Below, one piece after another: positions 37,701-44,924 of a DNA stretch of 47,588 nt. The position numbers were made by a program, and so were the translations under genes. This DNA is from a virus. The notes below the pieces were generated by a model. That model was given only the letters and a program-made list of their open reading frames with translations, was not told where the DNA came from and searched no databases. The DNA is taken from positions 1 to 47,588 of IMG/VR virus record IMGVR_UViG_3300042695_000769, one strand, 5' to 3'. Numbering within the stretch: position 1 is the stretch's first letter; each line of letters starts with the position of its first letter.

Positions 37701-38743
37701 GCATTGCTAATCAGTTATTTACTTTAAAAGAGGATTATGCTAAAGGATTTGTTTCTGAATACAGTGCATTCTTTGACAACATACTTAATAAGAAAAAAAC
37801 TAAAGGTGATTTCCAGCAATTAGGGTTAAGAACTAACAAAGCTGATTCTAATTTAACTAATGCTATAGTAGAAAACTTAATTAGACTTGCTGATCCAAGC
37901 ACTAAAAAGGTAAGTGATGTTGCTGAAAATAACAGAATATCTAGATTCTTTAATAGACTTATTGTATCTGAAGTGTTAAGATCAGGCCTAACTAAAACAT
38001 CAACTACTATTATAAGTGTTATCCCTAATGATGTAATAGCAAACATATTAAGTTCTTACACTAAAGAGTTTGTTAGTATGTTAAAAGAAAACCCAGATCT
38101 TATTAATAGTTATAATAATTTATTTGCTATCAATGCTGGTGTAGAATTCAAAAATTATGTAAATTATAATAGTGCTAAACCTAATACTAATAAGTTAGAT
38201 GAGTATTTATCATCTGTAGAAAACTCTGAATTATTAAGCTTAATCAACTATGCTAACCTTAAAGAAACATTAAATAACAATCAAGATAAATTGTTTTTGT
38301 TTGGAAATAATGCAAATGGTATAACTGAATCTAAAGAAACAGGTGTTTTTCAAAGTGCTTCAAATACTTTAGCTGTGCCTTTAAAACAAAAAGGTGGTGT
38401 TTCTAAAACAGCTTTATGGACAGATGCTACATATGAGAGTAATATTCAAGCTATTAATGATGCTTTGGATGCTGCAGAAGTGCAAAAACAAAACGGTGCT
38501 ACTCTTGTGATCCCTTCTAATGGTTTAAATATGATAGATGGAGTTAACATTTTAGTTAATGCTCCAAAAACATATGAGTATTTAGTAGGAGAATTGTATA
38601 AAAGGTTTAACTTTGTAACTCCTGGGGCTGAAACTAACCTTGGTTTCCGTACAATAGTACAAGAGAATCAAGATATAACAGATGCTGAGGTTAATGATAT
38701 ATTAAATAAAAAATTTGAAGAATCTAAAAAATGTAATCAATAA
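28757..38743 (+). CDS. Giant virion RNA polymerase fused to AlkB-like, zincin and DUF7831-like domains
   Basis: This 3328-residue protein carries DFDID at 2325-2329 in the context TKSGGDFDIDKLTIF. That is the active-site motif of crAss-like virion RNA polymerases (phi14:2 gp66 type), which bind catalytic magnesium. R2286 (GVRIPVQG) precedes it as in that fold, and HKFSLAPLIPS near 1966 is a candidate for the other barrel. Upstream, about 570-795 reads as an AlkB-type 2-oxoglutarate/Fe(II) dioxygenase: H695-N-D697, H753 and R782-x-S-x-T-x-R788. HEGWH at 909-913 with E949/E953 is a zincin motif. The C-terminus (about 3177-3300: FLFGNN, ALWTDA, LVIPSNGLN, APKTYEYL) resembles DUF7831-like domains. 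The protein probably enters the cell with the DNA to transcribe early genes. Confidence 0.85.
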   Translation: MACKLSEKQIIALAKYVTSALENAKPETLNPNFTMDLMKNLYDSIVAKTGDAVNALDYIQHIPTSILAVSGANPEYFTKLVGAGVDINKLTLTMKEFEDVDNVKKAMTGNVKLEEIKNEIVNNELPNSGVIPTDRYNEIEAADATLKKEGKFKAKPETGFATFMQEAKDYDGVKKEDNIPDNDPLKVLHFRVVRMLNTMLSEKNLATADNLKLNNVKGIYYKLVDFNEIPEDNMYLEHKKYYENKSRGDKGVALILSDKNGNTLYFDNEGNISSKEDGGKMIYTSMRKPFVNDIYNVQKPAEIANRTGRDLAEVEKQRSYEIQILNKAREYAKNPNNASNPLLFSITQGSNGYILEDYRKQVQLSNLSFPTGFAPFISTENVGMMIKGGVYFQPDPGKNYPVLLRRPKFENIKGLTEGMITVLYDNKLFNSEKIAIIKQFVFSNSTAIYEENGKLFVKQKGEAFEIDNSTKDETSKKIAANLNGQIVNINGDLLNRTISIPVIENGKLSLSESSYNKFLAENFYTFLQPNADKSIVSLNAYNIIKPTETVLNTLLKQETQPQLKGKEVKPGIYVNQEGLTKEEQLELFNYLKPFLEEQAAKTNKGKSASKMIGLGLRWDYKSNNPEKQAINIPDVINSGNKNKYGYYTASINGQPLGEITPRFRELMKKATGVDMTHYDGAIINLYDNESFISSHNDVDESKSAIKYPVIGVNLGGTGNFSIESRDGSPQQLSLKAGAGYVFGINGINREVFHRTFPGKQDSFLPELTTKLDGKTYEPGSYRVSITMRRVMPLEKGMSESPIVQSAQQTAAPVTLENAVDTSKPVSKDDIFKALNALKRNTLNRSNNLINNDVTEAQIAAAKEWYDNSPLAKFAPYEVMFNIVNSDAWADFTAAGIRLYAGSTYADLYHEGWHAFSQLFLTVDQKKELYNEVRNTQPSLKNATDLQVEEHLAEDFRKYALAKGENIKSGSPIRNTLFRKIWNFLKSLFTGQTISDVLSDYDSVPAVRELYEKLYIGNLNEYRPSINNMMFTGLNLGITANANDAEQVLNYNDSLVVSDSIDSIMSNMLQDERNLGGVSLIFENEAAKNWLYLAVKNDFKEIIKSIQEKIKDQPEEAVQKELNDIKILQTAVDNWDSVLKFHKKKSVLLDFKQKVSDETAVDIDSNKDTETQKTSDSELEKSEAQLQEEYGKNVFESKGNEKSTREIASTETTYLIGSLHAYDKNGKRIANRFGIDKLADPSRTWGIVLNAVEGAVDDQDMYAKLLAASKIYPELKELANLLGDPSDQVTADSAGKVKLWTKFYRDFSLSRIPIFNLKVDVNVNGEVKFQEIQPNFSAVNKMMLDNYGAINNNYTNSNNKDGVHKTDVVKVLKDFKEITSREEAYDFLKAIGIELTNNQAVKEKLGYSLAEVKEIRAEFEKLKSLIDKGAKPLEVIYRNVPKSVITVLNIEAQYSGRFNNNARYNVNDDVVYDISLNNTISKLFKEFNDFRKNYQEIISQPHMRHLDVRNNPNAKYSIWLHSLFNLDETDLTSFTQRKNIAAYGKVVKNTIGLINIDGVKDETVGYGIKTTNLDPASKFLMDMHMLLTSGVQELMRHGDKSSAYGVRLGQLYTKFNDSKKTSHLFIDPNYFSTEAGHNAGVELILPKIAAELERIAILKEGNMPIIPGFNDSPTARGFSLTMFDDMLSVKTKEELVALANSSDSLSVITPELKQKISNELKSYFQGVIKENTDLYNEYKVMDSKVKNMIKLPVGSSKTTEEVAIEAYTYNAMIYNMESIALLYGDLALYNHAKDEFHKRNSSIGSTGRDFRASDSFYAFMATKNRLYAQSLGITDSKYQFNGILNTAVFQDSNVAMPSEMFEEYVNAYIESSKLNGRTVTKEQAEKALKRYKEINEGDGQGWITFDSYRLLKIAEGDWSDSQEELYKKIVNKEEISEADTLEFFPPYKVQYSGPLQSNKLQIQAFHKFSLAPLIPSVIKGTNMEILHNNMTRQNVDYGLFQSGSKLASYTKDGSFDKLYTGENRQVKEWAKGESEYTKNPVFIQYLKNQVDIAPTFKGSSIFSTQLRKLIINDIFKNGIAVNSKMGDLVTKFESLLDKLQENKTKDLLKEIGWNSLADANDVAKLPNLLKFVKRELTRQDLADNIIDFLDINPDGSIKYDLSLSLHADKIEKLLNAIVIKRLVKQKFNGEGLIQLASTGFENATEEQKNKYGASDLPTYHPGKDSKTTAMKVKIALQGNFKKLLNLSDVKKLSEKESISPLEALNKLIKDDAWMAKNNKLVTMVGVRIPVQGLNSMEFMEVYEFLPEEAGNAIIVPSELVTKSGGDFDIDKLTIFMPNISESTKYNTSSKLLSKLQKENPDLDFSKNNVDILIDANKNGQEVYEFNLDDQKVFNILKKNAEETLPYYLNSENTKGIENKIIENIREILEQPESFASLVTPNDTNLVNNEIVEELAKLNIHGYSGKIAGQKGISPTRVLEQRFNYAKMEENNIGKKMLGIGAVDNSYSSIFKRIGAHMGDQYTFYRVDKKGNITPQVRNIRMLLEHNTMTVGGKKVISLSDIETKTGVKVSDLISQLMNGWVDVAKDAWVFNINGNNIAGPVLLFMLEAGVDYETAVYLTTQPLVVDYVKEVYKQMSPFNTQESQEPIKITMGLAKYKAKVNMLKKFGYFLKKFGYFDNGFNPKSTDLYKTILELAGNKQFTLEQLKNSVVTKDKTSDVARAAFAHFLELEETAKTLTNAKLKVNVDTAPSKSIVAAKKRLLDIAELSDYEAMPLVNKIFTDSPIKSFLIQGLQIKLFSPLMPLRFNDVVTDNIIKYIKDGNLIRTKFNGDIDRFSDSYKNDLVAYIFQNVIKGINFKKLTEYKGLNIKPLTVKNVLLKAGAFVKDGNLYLDLDQLKHDFETNAFAGQDVEGRPSSYKELGLHTLPAVYFKSIGNKDQQFQEYVKFVIEREILRSITKGSEEDLAKRALERSFNFYHNYKSKDSIANQLFTLKEDYAKGFVSEYSAFFDNILNKKKTKGDFQQLGLRTNKADSNLTNAIVENLIRLADPSTKKVSDVAENNRISRFFNRLIVSEVLRSGLTKTSTTIISVIPNDVIANILSSYTKEFVSMLKENPDLINSYNNLFAINAGVEFKNYVNYNSAKPNTNKLDEYLSSVENSELLSLINYANLKETLNNNQDKLFLFGNNANGITESKETGVFQSASNTLAVPLKQKGGVSKTALWTDATYESNIQAINDALDAAEVQKQNGATLVIPSNGLNMIDGVNILVNAPKTYEYLVGELYKRFNFVTPGAETNLGFRTIVQENQDITDAEVNDILNKKFEESKKCNQ
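36740..36781 (+). repeat. Perfect 21-bp tandem duplication inside the RNA polymerase gene
   Basis: The 21-base unit at 36740-36760 is repeated exactly at 36761-36781, keeping the frame and duplicating the heptapeptide LKKFGYF (residues 2662-2668 and 2669-2675). It lies about 340 residues after the DFDID motif. The absence of any difference between copies suggests a recent event or an assembly artefact. Confidence 0.85.
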
Positions 38744-41700
38744 TGGCTTGTAGTATAATCCGCAACAGTGCAACAAATGAATTAGAATCAGTGTTGGCTC
38801 CTAATGGTAAGGAGTCTATACTATTTGACAGTATATTGAAACTACAACCTGATGCTGAACAAGCATTGAGAATGTGGGCTCAAGCATACACTCCTTCATT
38901 TAAAACAGTTTATGGTGATTGGGAAAAAGGTGAGTCATCTTTAAAACTAGATGCTAATCAAGAGCCTTTACTTAGCGGTATAAACCTTCCTGCTTTTAAA
39001 AATTTAAAAGAAGGAGCTTATAAACCTAAAGATAAATTGTTAGAGGTTATCCAAGATCAAAAAAATTCTGTTGGGCTTGGTATATTAGGTTCATTATTAG
39101 AAAGTTTAAGATCAAGATTAAACATTGATTATCAATTAATTACAGCTGATCAGGCTAAAAAATTAACTGAAAATACAAATTCTCAATGGAAAAAAGAAGC
39201 AGCTTTCTATTTAGGAAATAAAGTGTATATGTTAGCTGATAGAGTTTCTATAGAAAATGCATTACATGAATATTCTCACCCATTAGTAAGAGCAATTGCT
39301 GCAGATAACCCAGTGTTATTTAATAATCTTTACAATAAATTAGCTATTACTCTTGAAGGAAATAGCATTATTGCAGAGGTTGAAGAATTTTATCCTGAGT
39401 ATGATAAAAACAGTAACATGTTTAAGGAAGAGGTTATTGTAAGAGCCTTAACTTTACAAGCTCAAATGAAGTTAAACCAAGAGCAACCTTCTAAAGGGTT
39501 CCTTGATTTTATTAAAACTTTACTATTAGGAGTTAAACAGTTGTTTAGAAAAGTGTTTGGCAGTAATATAAAAATAGATAAGTTAGATGTAAATACTACA
39601 TTACAAGACTTAGCTGATATGCTATTAACAGATAAGTTTGATTTAAGCACAGCTATTGCTACTGAAGAAGATGTAGTTGCTTATGTAAGGGATCTTTCAC
39701 AATATATAGAAAGCTTACAAAAAGTAGATGAATCATCTTTAGTGGGTGTAATGGATAGATTTTATGATGTTATTACAAACCATATAAGAAGACTTAAATC
39801 TTCAAAGAATTATGAAGAAGCTAGAAAATATTTAGTTGAGGAATCTGGCCGTGGTCAACTTGAAGCATTAAGAGATACATTAGCTATTGATAAAGAGCTT
39901 GATAAACTTAATGATGAAGTGGAGATAAATAGAAGAAGAAGCAATGCTCTTGTTCTTTCTTTATTAAGATTCTCAAAACTTAGTGATGATGTTAGAGACC
40001 AAATAGATGAGCTTGCCAAAGATGGTACAAACTCAAAAGAAACTATTGGTAAAATATTCTACTATGACATCCTAGTACGTAACTGGAAACAGTTTATAGA
40101 TGAAACACAAGACAGACTTTCTGATGGAGGTTTGAACATGACAAGTGAATTAGGTAAAGTTATTTCATCTACATTGGCAAACTTTGAGCAAACAGAAAGA
40201 AAGATTGCTAAAGTTTATGCTGATAACATGGATTCAGTTATATATGATAGTTTAAAACCTTTAGCTGAAAACATTGATAAAATATACAAAGATAGACTTG
40301 AAAAGTTAAGCAAAGATCCTAATGCTAAAAAAGAAATGGATGCTGTGCAGAAAGAATGGGATAAGTTGAAACTTACAAAAGAGAAAGTAAACAAAATGCT
40401 CAAAGGTGAGCTTGGTGATACTAATGCTTTCTCTGTATACTTAGAAGCTTATACAGCAAGTCCGGACCCTATTGTTGGAGGATTTGCAATGTTTTTAAAG
40501 AATATTTATAATAGTGTAGATGCTGAAGTTCAAAGACAGAGTGTACAATTCCAAAAAGAATTAGACCCTGCTCTTAAAGAAGCTGGATATTCTAATGTTA
40601 ACTTTACAGAATTAATGAGAAAGCTTGTCTTTTTAGATAAGATAGGTGTTATTAATCCTGAAACTGGTAAAGTGGATGTTAAAGAAGTAATTACTTTTTT
40701 AAATAAATACAAAGACTATACAGTTGAAGTTAAACAACTTAGAGAAAAAAGAGATATAGCTTCTGCAGAAGGTGATGAAGCTGCAGCTTTACAGTATGAT
40801 AAAGAACTACGTGCACATCTTAGAGATTATTTTCATCAAGAATATACACCTGAATACTATAAAAAAGAAAAAATTTATGATAGTGATTTAGGTAAGATAG
40901 CATATGATAGAAAACAACAAGTGTTATTAGACATAAAAGAACTTGATGCTCAAGACTTTGATGATACATTATCAGATGAAATTGCTGAGCAAAAAAGATT
41001 ATTATGGAGAAAGTATGCACAACTTGCTTCTTTATCAGATGAAGAAGGTAATCCTAAAACGGGTGATGAGTTAAAAATTGCTGAGATAGAAAGAGACTAC
41101 CGTAAAAATAGCCGTAACTTTTTTGAATCAAAAGAGATTCAAGGTTTGTTTGAATTTAACCTTAGACAATTTGAACAGTCTTTATATGATAAAGGTCTTA
41201 AGCCTGAGTCAGATGAGTTTAAAGCTGAGAAAGCTAAGTGGCTTGCTCAAAATACCCGTATTAAATATACAGATGCTTTTTATGAAGAAAGAGCCATAAT
41301 CTTAAATAAGATTGCTGAAATTATGGAAACCCTTCCTGATAAAGTTAAAAATGATCTTGACATTGCCAAATACATGGAGCAAATACTAGACATTAGTGTA
41401 GGGTATAGAGATGAAGAGGGTCAGATTATTGGTACAGACATTTCTGAAACAAAATCTAAAAAGATAAAAGTTCTTCAAGAAAAAATGAATGAACTCCGTG
41501 AAGCATTTGCTGGTTATACAGGTTTAACTCCTAATGAGTTTGATGAGCTTTCTGCTTTATTTGCTAAAGTTTCTGCAAAACAGAAATTATCTGATGCAGA
41601 TAGAATAAAAATGGATACCCTTTTAGATAGAAAAAACAAACTAGGTATAGGTAAGCATGCTAAAACAGACTTACAAAAACTTTTTGCTAAGCTTGGTAAG

Positions 41701-44115
41701 TTACAAACAAGAGAGGCAACTGACTACTACTTAGATATTGTTAATAACTGGATGGAAAAACTTGGTGTTAACCAAACAGTTTATACAAATGAAAATGTAA
41801 ATGATCTTTTAGATCCTGCTGTAGTAGAGGAGTTAAAAGACAAGGACCCTAGCTTTGCTAAATGGTTTGATGAGAATCATATTAAAAAAGAGTTTTATAA
41901 TGTTAAAGAAAAACGTAAAGAGTATGCTTATCAAAGACTGTTCATATGGAACAAAACAAGACCAAGCAACCCAGACCATTATGAACGTACTACACTTTCA
42001 AATGGTGAAGTGGTGGATGGTGTTCCAGCAAGTAATTTCTTTTATAGGGCTGTAAAAAGTGATTACAGAACTAAAAGAGTTGTAGGTGAAACTGTAGATA
42101 ATAAAGGTAACTGGCTTCCTAAAGATACAGCAGATGGTAAATATGCTAACCCTGCATATGAAGCTTTACGTAAAAATGACCCTAAAGCTTTTGAAGTTTT
42201 GGAAATAATGACTAAGTATCATCTTAAATTCCAAGACAGTGCTGCTAGAGATAGTAGATTGTATTTACAAGTACCAAGATTCCAAAAGAATAGACTTGAA
42301 CTTCTTAAAGATACATCTATTAATAAAGAAGTTGGTAAAGTTAAAGAGTGGATAAAAGAAGCTAAAAGTAAATTCTTTACAGAGCAAGATGACTTTGAAG
42401 ATGGTTTAAACTTTAATCCTAACCAACTTGTAAGTGTAGATATGTTTGATGAAGAGATTAAAAAAATCCCAGTGCAAGGTTTATATAACATTGATGCTGA
42501 TAGGGTTAGTATGAATCTTCCTCACTCTATGCTTAGATATTTACATTCTGCAGTTAAACAAAAGAAACTTATTGAAATTAATCCTGTAGCTCAAGCTCTT
42601 AAGAAAGTAGTAAATAATGAGGATAATGCTATTAAGGATATGAATAAATATAAGAAATGGCAGTATAAAATTATGGGTAAGTTAGAAAATACAGCTTTAA
42701 CTAAAGCTAAAGATTCTAACCGTGCTAAAGCTATTAATAATCTTTATGAAAGAGAATTTGAAGGAGTAAGAGCAAAAGGTTTATTTAGTGATTCTACACC
42801 GTTTAATAAAATATTGAACTTTGTTATGAAGCAATCTGCATTTGGTTTCTTTGCATTAAATATACCATCTGCAATTAAAAACCGTATGGGTGCTATAGTT
42901 CAAATGAACATAGAATCTTTAGGATCTAAATACATTAATCCTTTAAGCTTTGTTAAAGGTAAACCATATGGTTATAAAATGATGGCTGCAATATCATCTG
43001 AAATTTATAAAACTGGACCTAAAAGTTTACTTGGACAAATGATAGATATATTTGATCCTGCACAAGGTAGATTTAAAGAAAAATTAGGTGAAGGTTTTGG
43101 TAGATCTGGTATTTCTGATATAGTAGATTTAAAAGTATTAATGGCTCCACGTAAATGGTTAGAATTAGAAGCAACTGTTGAGTTTTTTGCGGGTATGATG
43201 GTCCATGCTAAAGTTCCACAAACTATTAATGGTAAGACTACCACTATAAATTACATAGATGCATTTGAACTAAGAGATGGTCAAATAGAACTTAAACCTG
43301 GTATTGATAAAGAATATGCTCCTGGAGGAACTAAGTTTAATGAAATGAAGAATAAAATACATGAGGTTAATAATAGACTTCAAGGTACTTATTCTGAGTT
43401 AGATCAACCTGAACTTAACAGATATGCTATTGGTAAACTTGTATTATTCTTAAGAAAATTCTTTACATCAATGTTTATGGAAAGAGTTGGTAAGAAAAGA
43501 TATAATGCAGCATTAGGTACAATGAGTGAAGGCCGTTGGAGATCTATAGGTCATTTTATGAATAGATTTGCAAAGTCAATTGCTACAGGATCTAATCAGC
43601 TTAAGTATATGACAGATGATGAAAGAAATAACTTTGTAAAATCTGTATCTGAAATCATGACTGTATTTATTGCATTCCCAATATTGTTAGGAATGATGGG
43701 TTATCATGATGATGATGAAGACCGTTTTGCTAAAATGAAAGAAAGAAGTGGTAATTTGTTTGAAGATGATTTCAATTTGGGTGGATTTTTAGTAAATCAC
43801 TTAGTTGCTTTAACTTTACAAACACAAAATGAAACTAATCAGTTTTTGAAACCTTCTGAATATACAAAAACATTTACGTCTTGGTCTTCTCTTACAAACT
43901 CATTTAATATACAATCTAACTTATTAAGAGATTTTAGTAAGTATGCTATGGATAAAGATGATGCATATTATAAAAAAGATGTTGGTCCATATTCATGGCA
44001 AGAAGAAGGTTCTGCTAAATACTTAAATGATATTGGTAAGCTATTTGGCTTAACTGGAAACCAAGTGGATCCAGTTAAGGCCGTAAAAGCTGCTGAGTAT
44101 TCACAAAGAAAATAG
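38743..44115 (+). CDS. Giant virion protein with N-terminal HExxH zincin motif
   Basis: This 1790-residue protein starts MACSIIRNSATNE; the upstream polymerase also starts MAC. HEYSH at 175-179 and E229/E230 (FKEEVIVRALTLQ) form a plausible zincin site. Residues about 290-1200 are long, charged helices, often coiled-coil-like. Near the C-terminus are segments rich in hydrophobic residues, including FGFFALNIPSAI (about 1365) and TVFIAFPILLGMMG (about 1642-1655), the latter a possible membrane helix. The start overlaps the polymerase stop as TAATG, so the two are probably made together and packaged together. It could be a polymerase partner or an ejection protein; the protease may cleave giant virion proteins. 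The stop is TAG. Confidence 0.6.
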   Translation: MACSIIRNSATNELESVLAPNGKESILFDSILKLQPDAEQALRMWAQAYTPSFKTVYGDWEKGESSLKLDANQEPLLSGINLPAFKNLKEGAYKPKDKLLEVIQDQKNSVGLGILGSLLESLRSRLNIDYQLITADQAKKLTENTNSQWKKEAAFYLGNKVYMLADRVSIENALHEYSHPLVRAIAADNPVLFNNLYNKLAITLEGNSIIAEVEEFYPEYDKNSNMFKEEVIVRALTLQAQMKLNQEQPSKGFLDFIKTLLLGVKQLFRKVFGSNIKIDKLDVNTTLQDLADMLLTDKFDLSTAIATEEDVVAYVRDLSQYIESLQKVDESSLVGVMDRFYDVITNHIRRLKSSKNYEEARKYLVEESGRGQLEALRDTLAIDKELDKLNDEVEINRRRSNALVLSLLRFSKLSDDVRDQIDELAKDGTNSKETIGKIFYYDILVRNWKQFIDETQDRLSDGGLNMTSELGKVISSTLANFEQTERKIAKVYADNMDSVIYDSLKPLAENIDKIYKDRLEKLSKDPNAKKEMDAVQKEWDKLKLTKEKVNKMLKGELGDTNAFSVYLEAYTASPDPIVGGFAMFLKNIYNSVDAEVQRQSVQFQKELDPALKEAGYSNVNFTELMRKLVFLDKIGVINPETGKVDVKEVITFLNKYKDYTVEVKQLREKRDIASAEGDEAAALQYDKELRAHLRDYFHQEYTPEYYKKEKIYDSDLGKIAYDRKQQVLLDIKELDAQDFDDTLSDEIAEQKRLLWRKYAQLASLSDEEGNPKTGDELKIAEIERDYRKNSRNFFESKEIQGLFEFNLRQFEQSLYDKGLKPESDEFKAEKAKWLAQNTRIKYTDAFYEERAIILNKIAEIMETLPDKVKNDLDIAKYMEQILDISVGYRDEEGQIIGTDISETKSKKIKVLQEKMNELREAFAGYTGLTPNEFDELSALFAKVSAKQKLSDADRIKMDTLLDRKNKLGIGKHAKTDLQKLFAKLGKLQTREATDYYLDIVNNWMEKLGVNQTVYTNENVNDLLDPAVVEELKDKDPSFAKWFDENHIKKEFYNVKEKRKEYAYQRLFIWNKTRPSNPDHYERTTLSNGEVVDGVPASNFFYRAVKSDYRTKRVVGETVDNKGNWLPKDTADGKYANPAYEALRKNDPKAFEVLEIMTKYHLKFQDSAARDSRLYLQVPRFQKNRLELLKDTSINKEVGKVKEWIKEAKSKFFTEQDDFEDGLNFNPNQLVSVDMFDEEIKKIPVQGLYNIDADRVSMNLPHSMLRYLHSAVKQKKLIEINPVAQALKKVVNNEDNAIKDMNKYKKWQYKIMGKLENTALTKAKDSNRAKAINNLYEREFEGVRAKGLFSDSTPFNKILNFVMKQSAFGFFALNIPSAIKNRMGAIVQMNIESLGSKYINPLSFVKGKPYGYKMMAAISSEIYKTGPKSLLGQMIDIFDPAQGRFKEKLGEGFGRSGISDIVDLKVLMAPRKWLELEATVEFFAGMMVHAKVPQTINGKTTTINYIDAFELRDGQIELKPGIDKEYAPGGTKFNEMKNKIHEVNNRLQGTYSELDQPELNRYAIGKLVLFLRKFFTSMFMERVGKKRYNAALGTMSEGRWRSIGHFMNRFAKSIATGSNQLKYMTDDERNNFVKSVSEIMTVFIAFPILLGMMGYHDDDEDRFAKMKERSGNLFEDDFNLGGFLVNHLVALTLQTQNETNQFLKPSEYTKTFTSWSSLTNSFNIQSNLLRDFSKYAMDKDDAYYKKDVGPYSWQEEGSAKYLNDIGKLFGLTGNQVDPVKAVKAAEYSQRK

Positions 44116-44134
44116 TACTATTCTTCCTCTTCCT

Positions 44135-44154
44135 CTTTATGAAACTTCATAAAG
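44135..44154 (+). repeat. 9-bp inverted repeat downstream of the late genes
   Basis: CTTTATGAA (44135-44143) and TTCATAAAG (44146-44154) form a perfect inverted repeat with a 2-base centre. It lies 20 bases after the last late-gene stop and just before the terminator. A near-palindrome with such a short centre is more like a protein-binding site or a cruciform than a normal RNA hairpin. Confidence 0.5.
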
Positions 44155-44166
44155 TCTATTATAATG

Positions 44167-44223
44167 AAAATTAGCCCAATCCTGATTCTGGAAAATCCAA
44201 CCCAGGTGTCGGGCTTTTTTTCA
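44167..44223 (+). terminator. Rho-independent terminator at the convergent junction
   Basis: AGCCC (44173-44177) pairs with GGGCT (44211-44215), followed by a run of T to 44222. The 5' side is preceded by TGAAAA, which can extend the pairing with TTTTTTCA, so the element could work on both strands. It would stop the giant-gene transcript and perhaps the dcd transcript from the other side. The loop is long (33 bases) and contains a secondary CCTG/CCAGG-type pairing. The rest of the gap (44224-44313) holds no gene; the only other structure seen there is a small inverted repeat GATCA/TGATC at 44234-44247. Confidence 0.7.
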
Positions 44224-44313
44224 TACTCACCTTGATCAAATGTGATCCCGGCAATTATCTCATTCTTGCTTAATAGTGTAATAGTGATGTCTATCATATG
44301 TTGGTTTTATAAG

Positions 44314-44865
44314 TTAAAGTTTTCCTTCATTATCAAAGTTCTTGTACATTAAACTTTCTTGTACTCCAGTTTGATTATGGTATTTACTACCTGCTTTTTG
44401 ATCATATGTCTCTATAATGTTTCCTTGTACAAAGGCAAACTCTACTTGGCATATTTTCATATTAGGGTAGATTCTTATTGGTTGTGTTGCCACTAGTTCT
44501 AGTACTAAGCTTCCTTCAAAACCTGGGTCAATAAAGCCTGCTGTAACATGTACAAACAAACCAAGTCTTCCCAAAGAGCTTTTACCTTCCACTTTAGCAC
44601 GGATGTTTTTACCAACACCTATTCTTTCATTTACAGCATATAAATATACTCTTCCTGGTTCTAGTACATAACCTTCTTCAGGGATTGTTAATGATTCAAC
44701 AGGGTTAGGTTGTCTTACATCTAATACACCAGATTGATATATTTTAAAGTCTGGGTGTAGTGTTAAATCCACACTGCATGGATTCAAATATTCCTTATTA
44801 AAAGGTTCTATAATAATTCTTTTCTGTTTTAATTCTTCAAGAATGTAGCTGTCTGATAATATCAT
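44314..44865 (-). CDS. dcd: dCTP deaminase / dUTPase family protein
   Basis: This 183-residue protein has the dCTP deaminase signature: NPCSVDLTLHPDF near 28-40, EGKSSLGRLGLFVH at 93-106, AGFIDPGFEG at 109-118 and VLEL with E123, the position of the catalytic glutamate in E. coli Dcd. The KSSLGRLG and AGFIDPGF pattern is that of bifunctional Dcd-Dut enzymes such as the mycobacterial one, which turn dCTP directly into dUMP. Length is normal for the family. It would raise dUMP for dTTP synthesis and keep uracil out of phage DNA. It converges on the giant-gene operon. A terminator-like hairpin lies just 15 bases upstream of its start. Confidence 0.9.
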   Translation of the reverse strand: MILSDSYILEELKQKRIIIEPFNKEYLNPCSVDLTLHPDFKIYQSGVLDVRQPNPVESLTIPEEGYVLEPGRVYLYAVNERIGVGKNIRAKVEGKSSLGRLGLFVHVTAGFIDPGFEGSLVLELVATQPIRIYPNMKICQVEFAFVQGNIIETYDQKAGSKYHNQTGVQESLMYKNFDNEGKL

Positions 44866-44880
44866 AAATTAAGTTTAAAA

Positions 44881-44909
44881 AAAAGGCTGAGCATTACACC
44901 CAGCCTTTT
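44881..44909 (-). terminator. Strong hairpin terminator between the HTH gene and dcd
   Basis: AAAAGGCTG (44881-44889) pairs perfectly with CAGCCTTTT (44901-44909) around an 11-base loop. On the minus strand the stem is followed by a run of T (44880 downward), a classical intrinsic terminator. It lies after the stop of the helix-turn-helix gene, with dcd starting 15 bases further on. On the plus strand it also ends in TTTT, though with a shorter tract. Confidence 0.85.
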
Positions 44910-44924
44910 AATCACTATGAACAA

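Noticed and set aside
28757-44115. Stop-codon reassignment, known in some crAss-like phages
   Set aside because: The long frames are open in the standard code, and the 1790-residue gene ends in TAG where the next structure is a terminator.
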